Assembly (NCBI GenBank): GCA_016929465.1
Contig: JAFGIT010000292.1
Span: 1-6,637, forward strand
Source of the DNA: Candidatus Coatesiibacteriota bacterium
Lineage (GTDB): Bacteria; B130-G9
Direction: 5' to 3'
Length of the DNA: 6,637 bases
Below are positions 6,499 through 6,637 of the stretch, in pieces (the first letter of the stretch is position 1; each line of letters opens with the position of its first letter). The notes below the pieces were generated by a model, which searched no databases, was not told where the DNA came from, and saw only the letters and a program-made list of their open reading frames with translations. The position numbers were made by a program, and so were the translations under genes.

Positions 6499-6637
6499 CT
6501 GGCTTCTGTAAGAAGGCCACCTCCCGTCTTCCTTCGGCTTCATCGATCAGCCATTCTGCACATCCACCCGTTATGAATATCACGGGCACCTGAAGCTCCA
6601 GCGAATCCAAGAACTCCAGAACGAGCAGACCATCCTC
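6425..6637 (-). CDS. receiver-domain protein, C-terminal part (runs off the edge)
   Basis: The minus strand from the right edge is open for 70 codons to a TGA at 6427-6425. It reads as the second half of a receiver domain: DGLLVLEFL, corresponding to the helix after the phosphorylation site; VPVIFITGG, the beta-4 strand with the conserved Thr (6571-6569); and FLQKPV, the beta-5 strand with the conserved Lys (6505-6503) and Pro. The phospho-acceptor Asp and the start lie outside the window. Only 24 residues follow the Lys-Pro, enough for the last helix, so no output domain follows: it is either a single-domain response regulator or the C-terminal receiver of a hybrid histidine kinase. The lack of the usual AMKAGA-like segment before FLQKP fits a hybrid-kinase receiver somewhat better. 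The last 74 bp overlap the 3' end of the kinase gene on the other strand. Confidence 0.85.
   Translation of the reverse strand, partial: EDGLLVLEFLDSLELQVPVIFITGGCAEWLIDEAEGRREVAFLQKPVTMSHLAWSIESLSAAQASARRGV

Noticed and set aside
6500-6519. Small hairpin after the kinase stop (TGG-CTTCT paired with AGAAG-CCA, loop GTA)
   Set aside because: The stem is about 8 bp with a bulge and a three-base loop, has no T-run on either strand, and lies inside the receiver coding sequence; it does not qualify as an intrinsic terminator.

Overview
The window holds a compact bacterial signalling locus. A Gram-negative-type bacterium is likely: there is a sigma-54 activator of the NtrC type, moderate GC content, and frequent AGG, AGA and ATA codons. 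Large soluble fusions of a Ser/Thr kinase and a His kinase are known from cyanobacteria (the HstK family of Anabaena) and from myxobacteria and related deltaproteobacteria. The sequence alone does not place the organism further.

Layout: positions 1-257 are non-coding. They contain a near-consensus sigma-70-type promoter (91-118), then a 78-nt imperfect inverted repeat (147-224) that would form a long hairpin in the 5' leader. Positions 258-1661 encode a complete response regulator with receiver, sigma-54 AAA+ and Fis-type HTH domains. Its last 14 bases overlap the start of a 1616-residue signalling protein (1648-6498). That protein runs, in order, Ser/Thr protein kinase, STAND-like ATPase, a winged-helix-like segment, about eleven TPR-like repeats, GAF, and a histidine kinase core (HisKA plus HATPase). 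On the opposite strand, 6637-6425 is the C-terminal part of a second receiver protein that runs off the right edge. Its 3' end overlaps the end of the kinase gene tail to tail by 74 bp.

Likely working model (inference): the giant cytoplasmic kinase integrates a signal through its ATPase, TPR and GAF modules. It autophosphorylates on His1362 and passes phosphate to Asp66 of the co-encoded regulator, which then activates sigma-54 promoters outside this window. The N-terminal Ser/Thr kinase adds a second phosphorylation chemistry to the same polypeptide. The convergent receiver protein may be a second phosphate acceptor or part of a separate module. The most distinctive points are the structured leader, the fused kinase paired directly with an enhancer-binding protein, a possible internal translation start that would yield a receiver-less activator, and the long convergent overlap.
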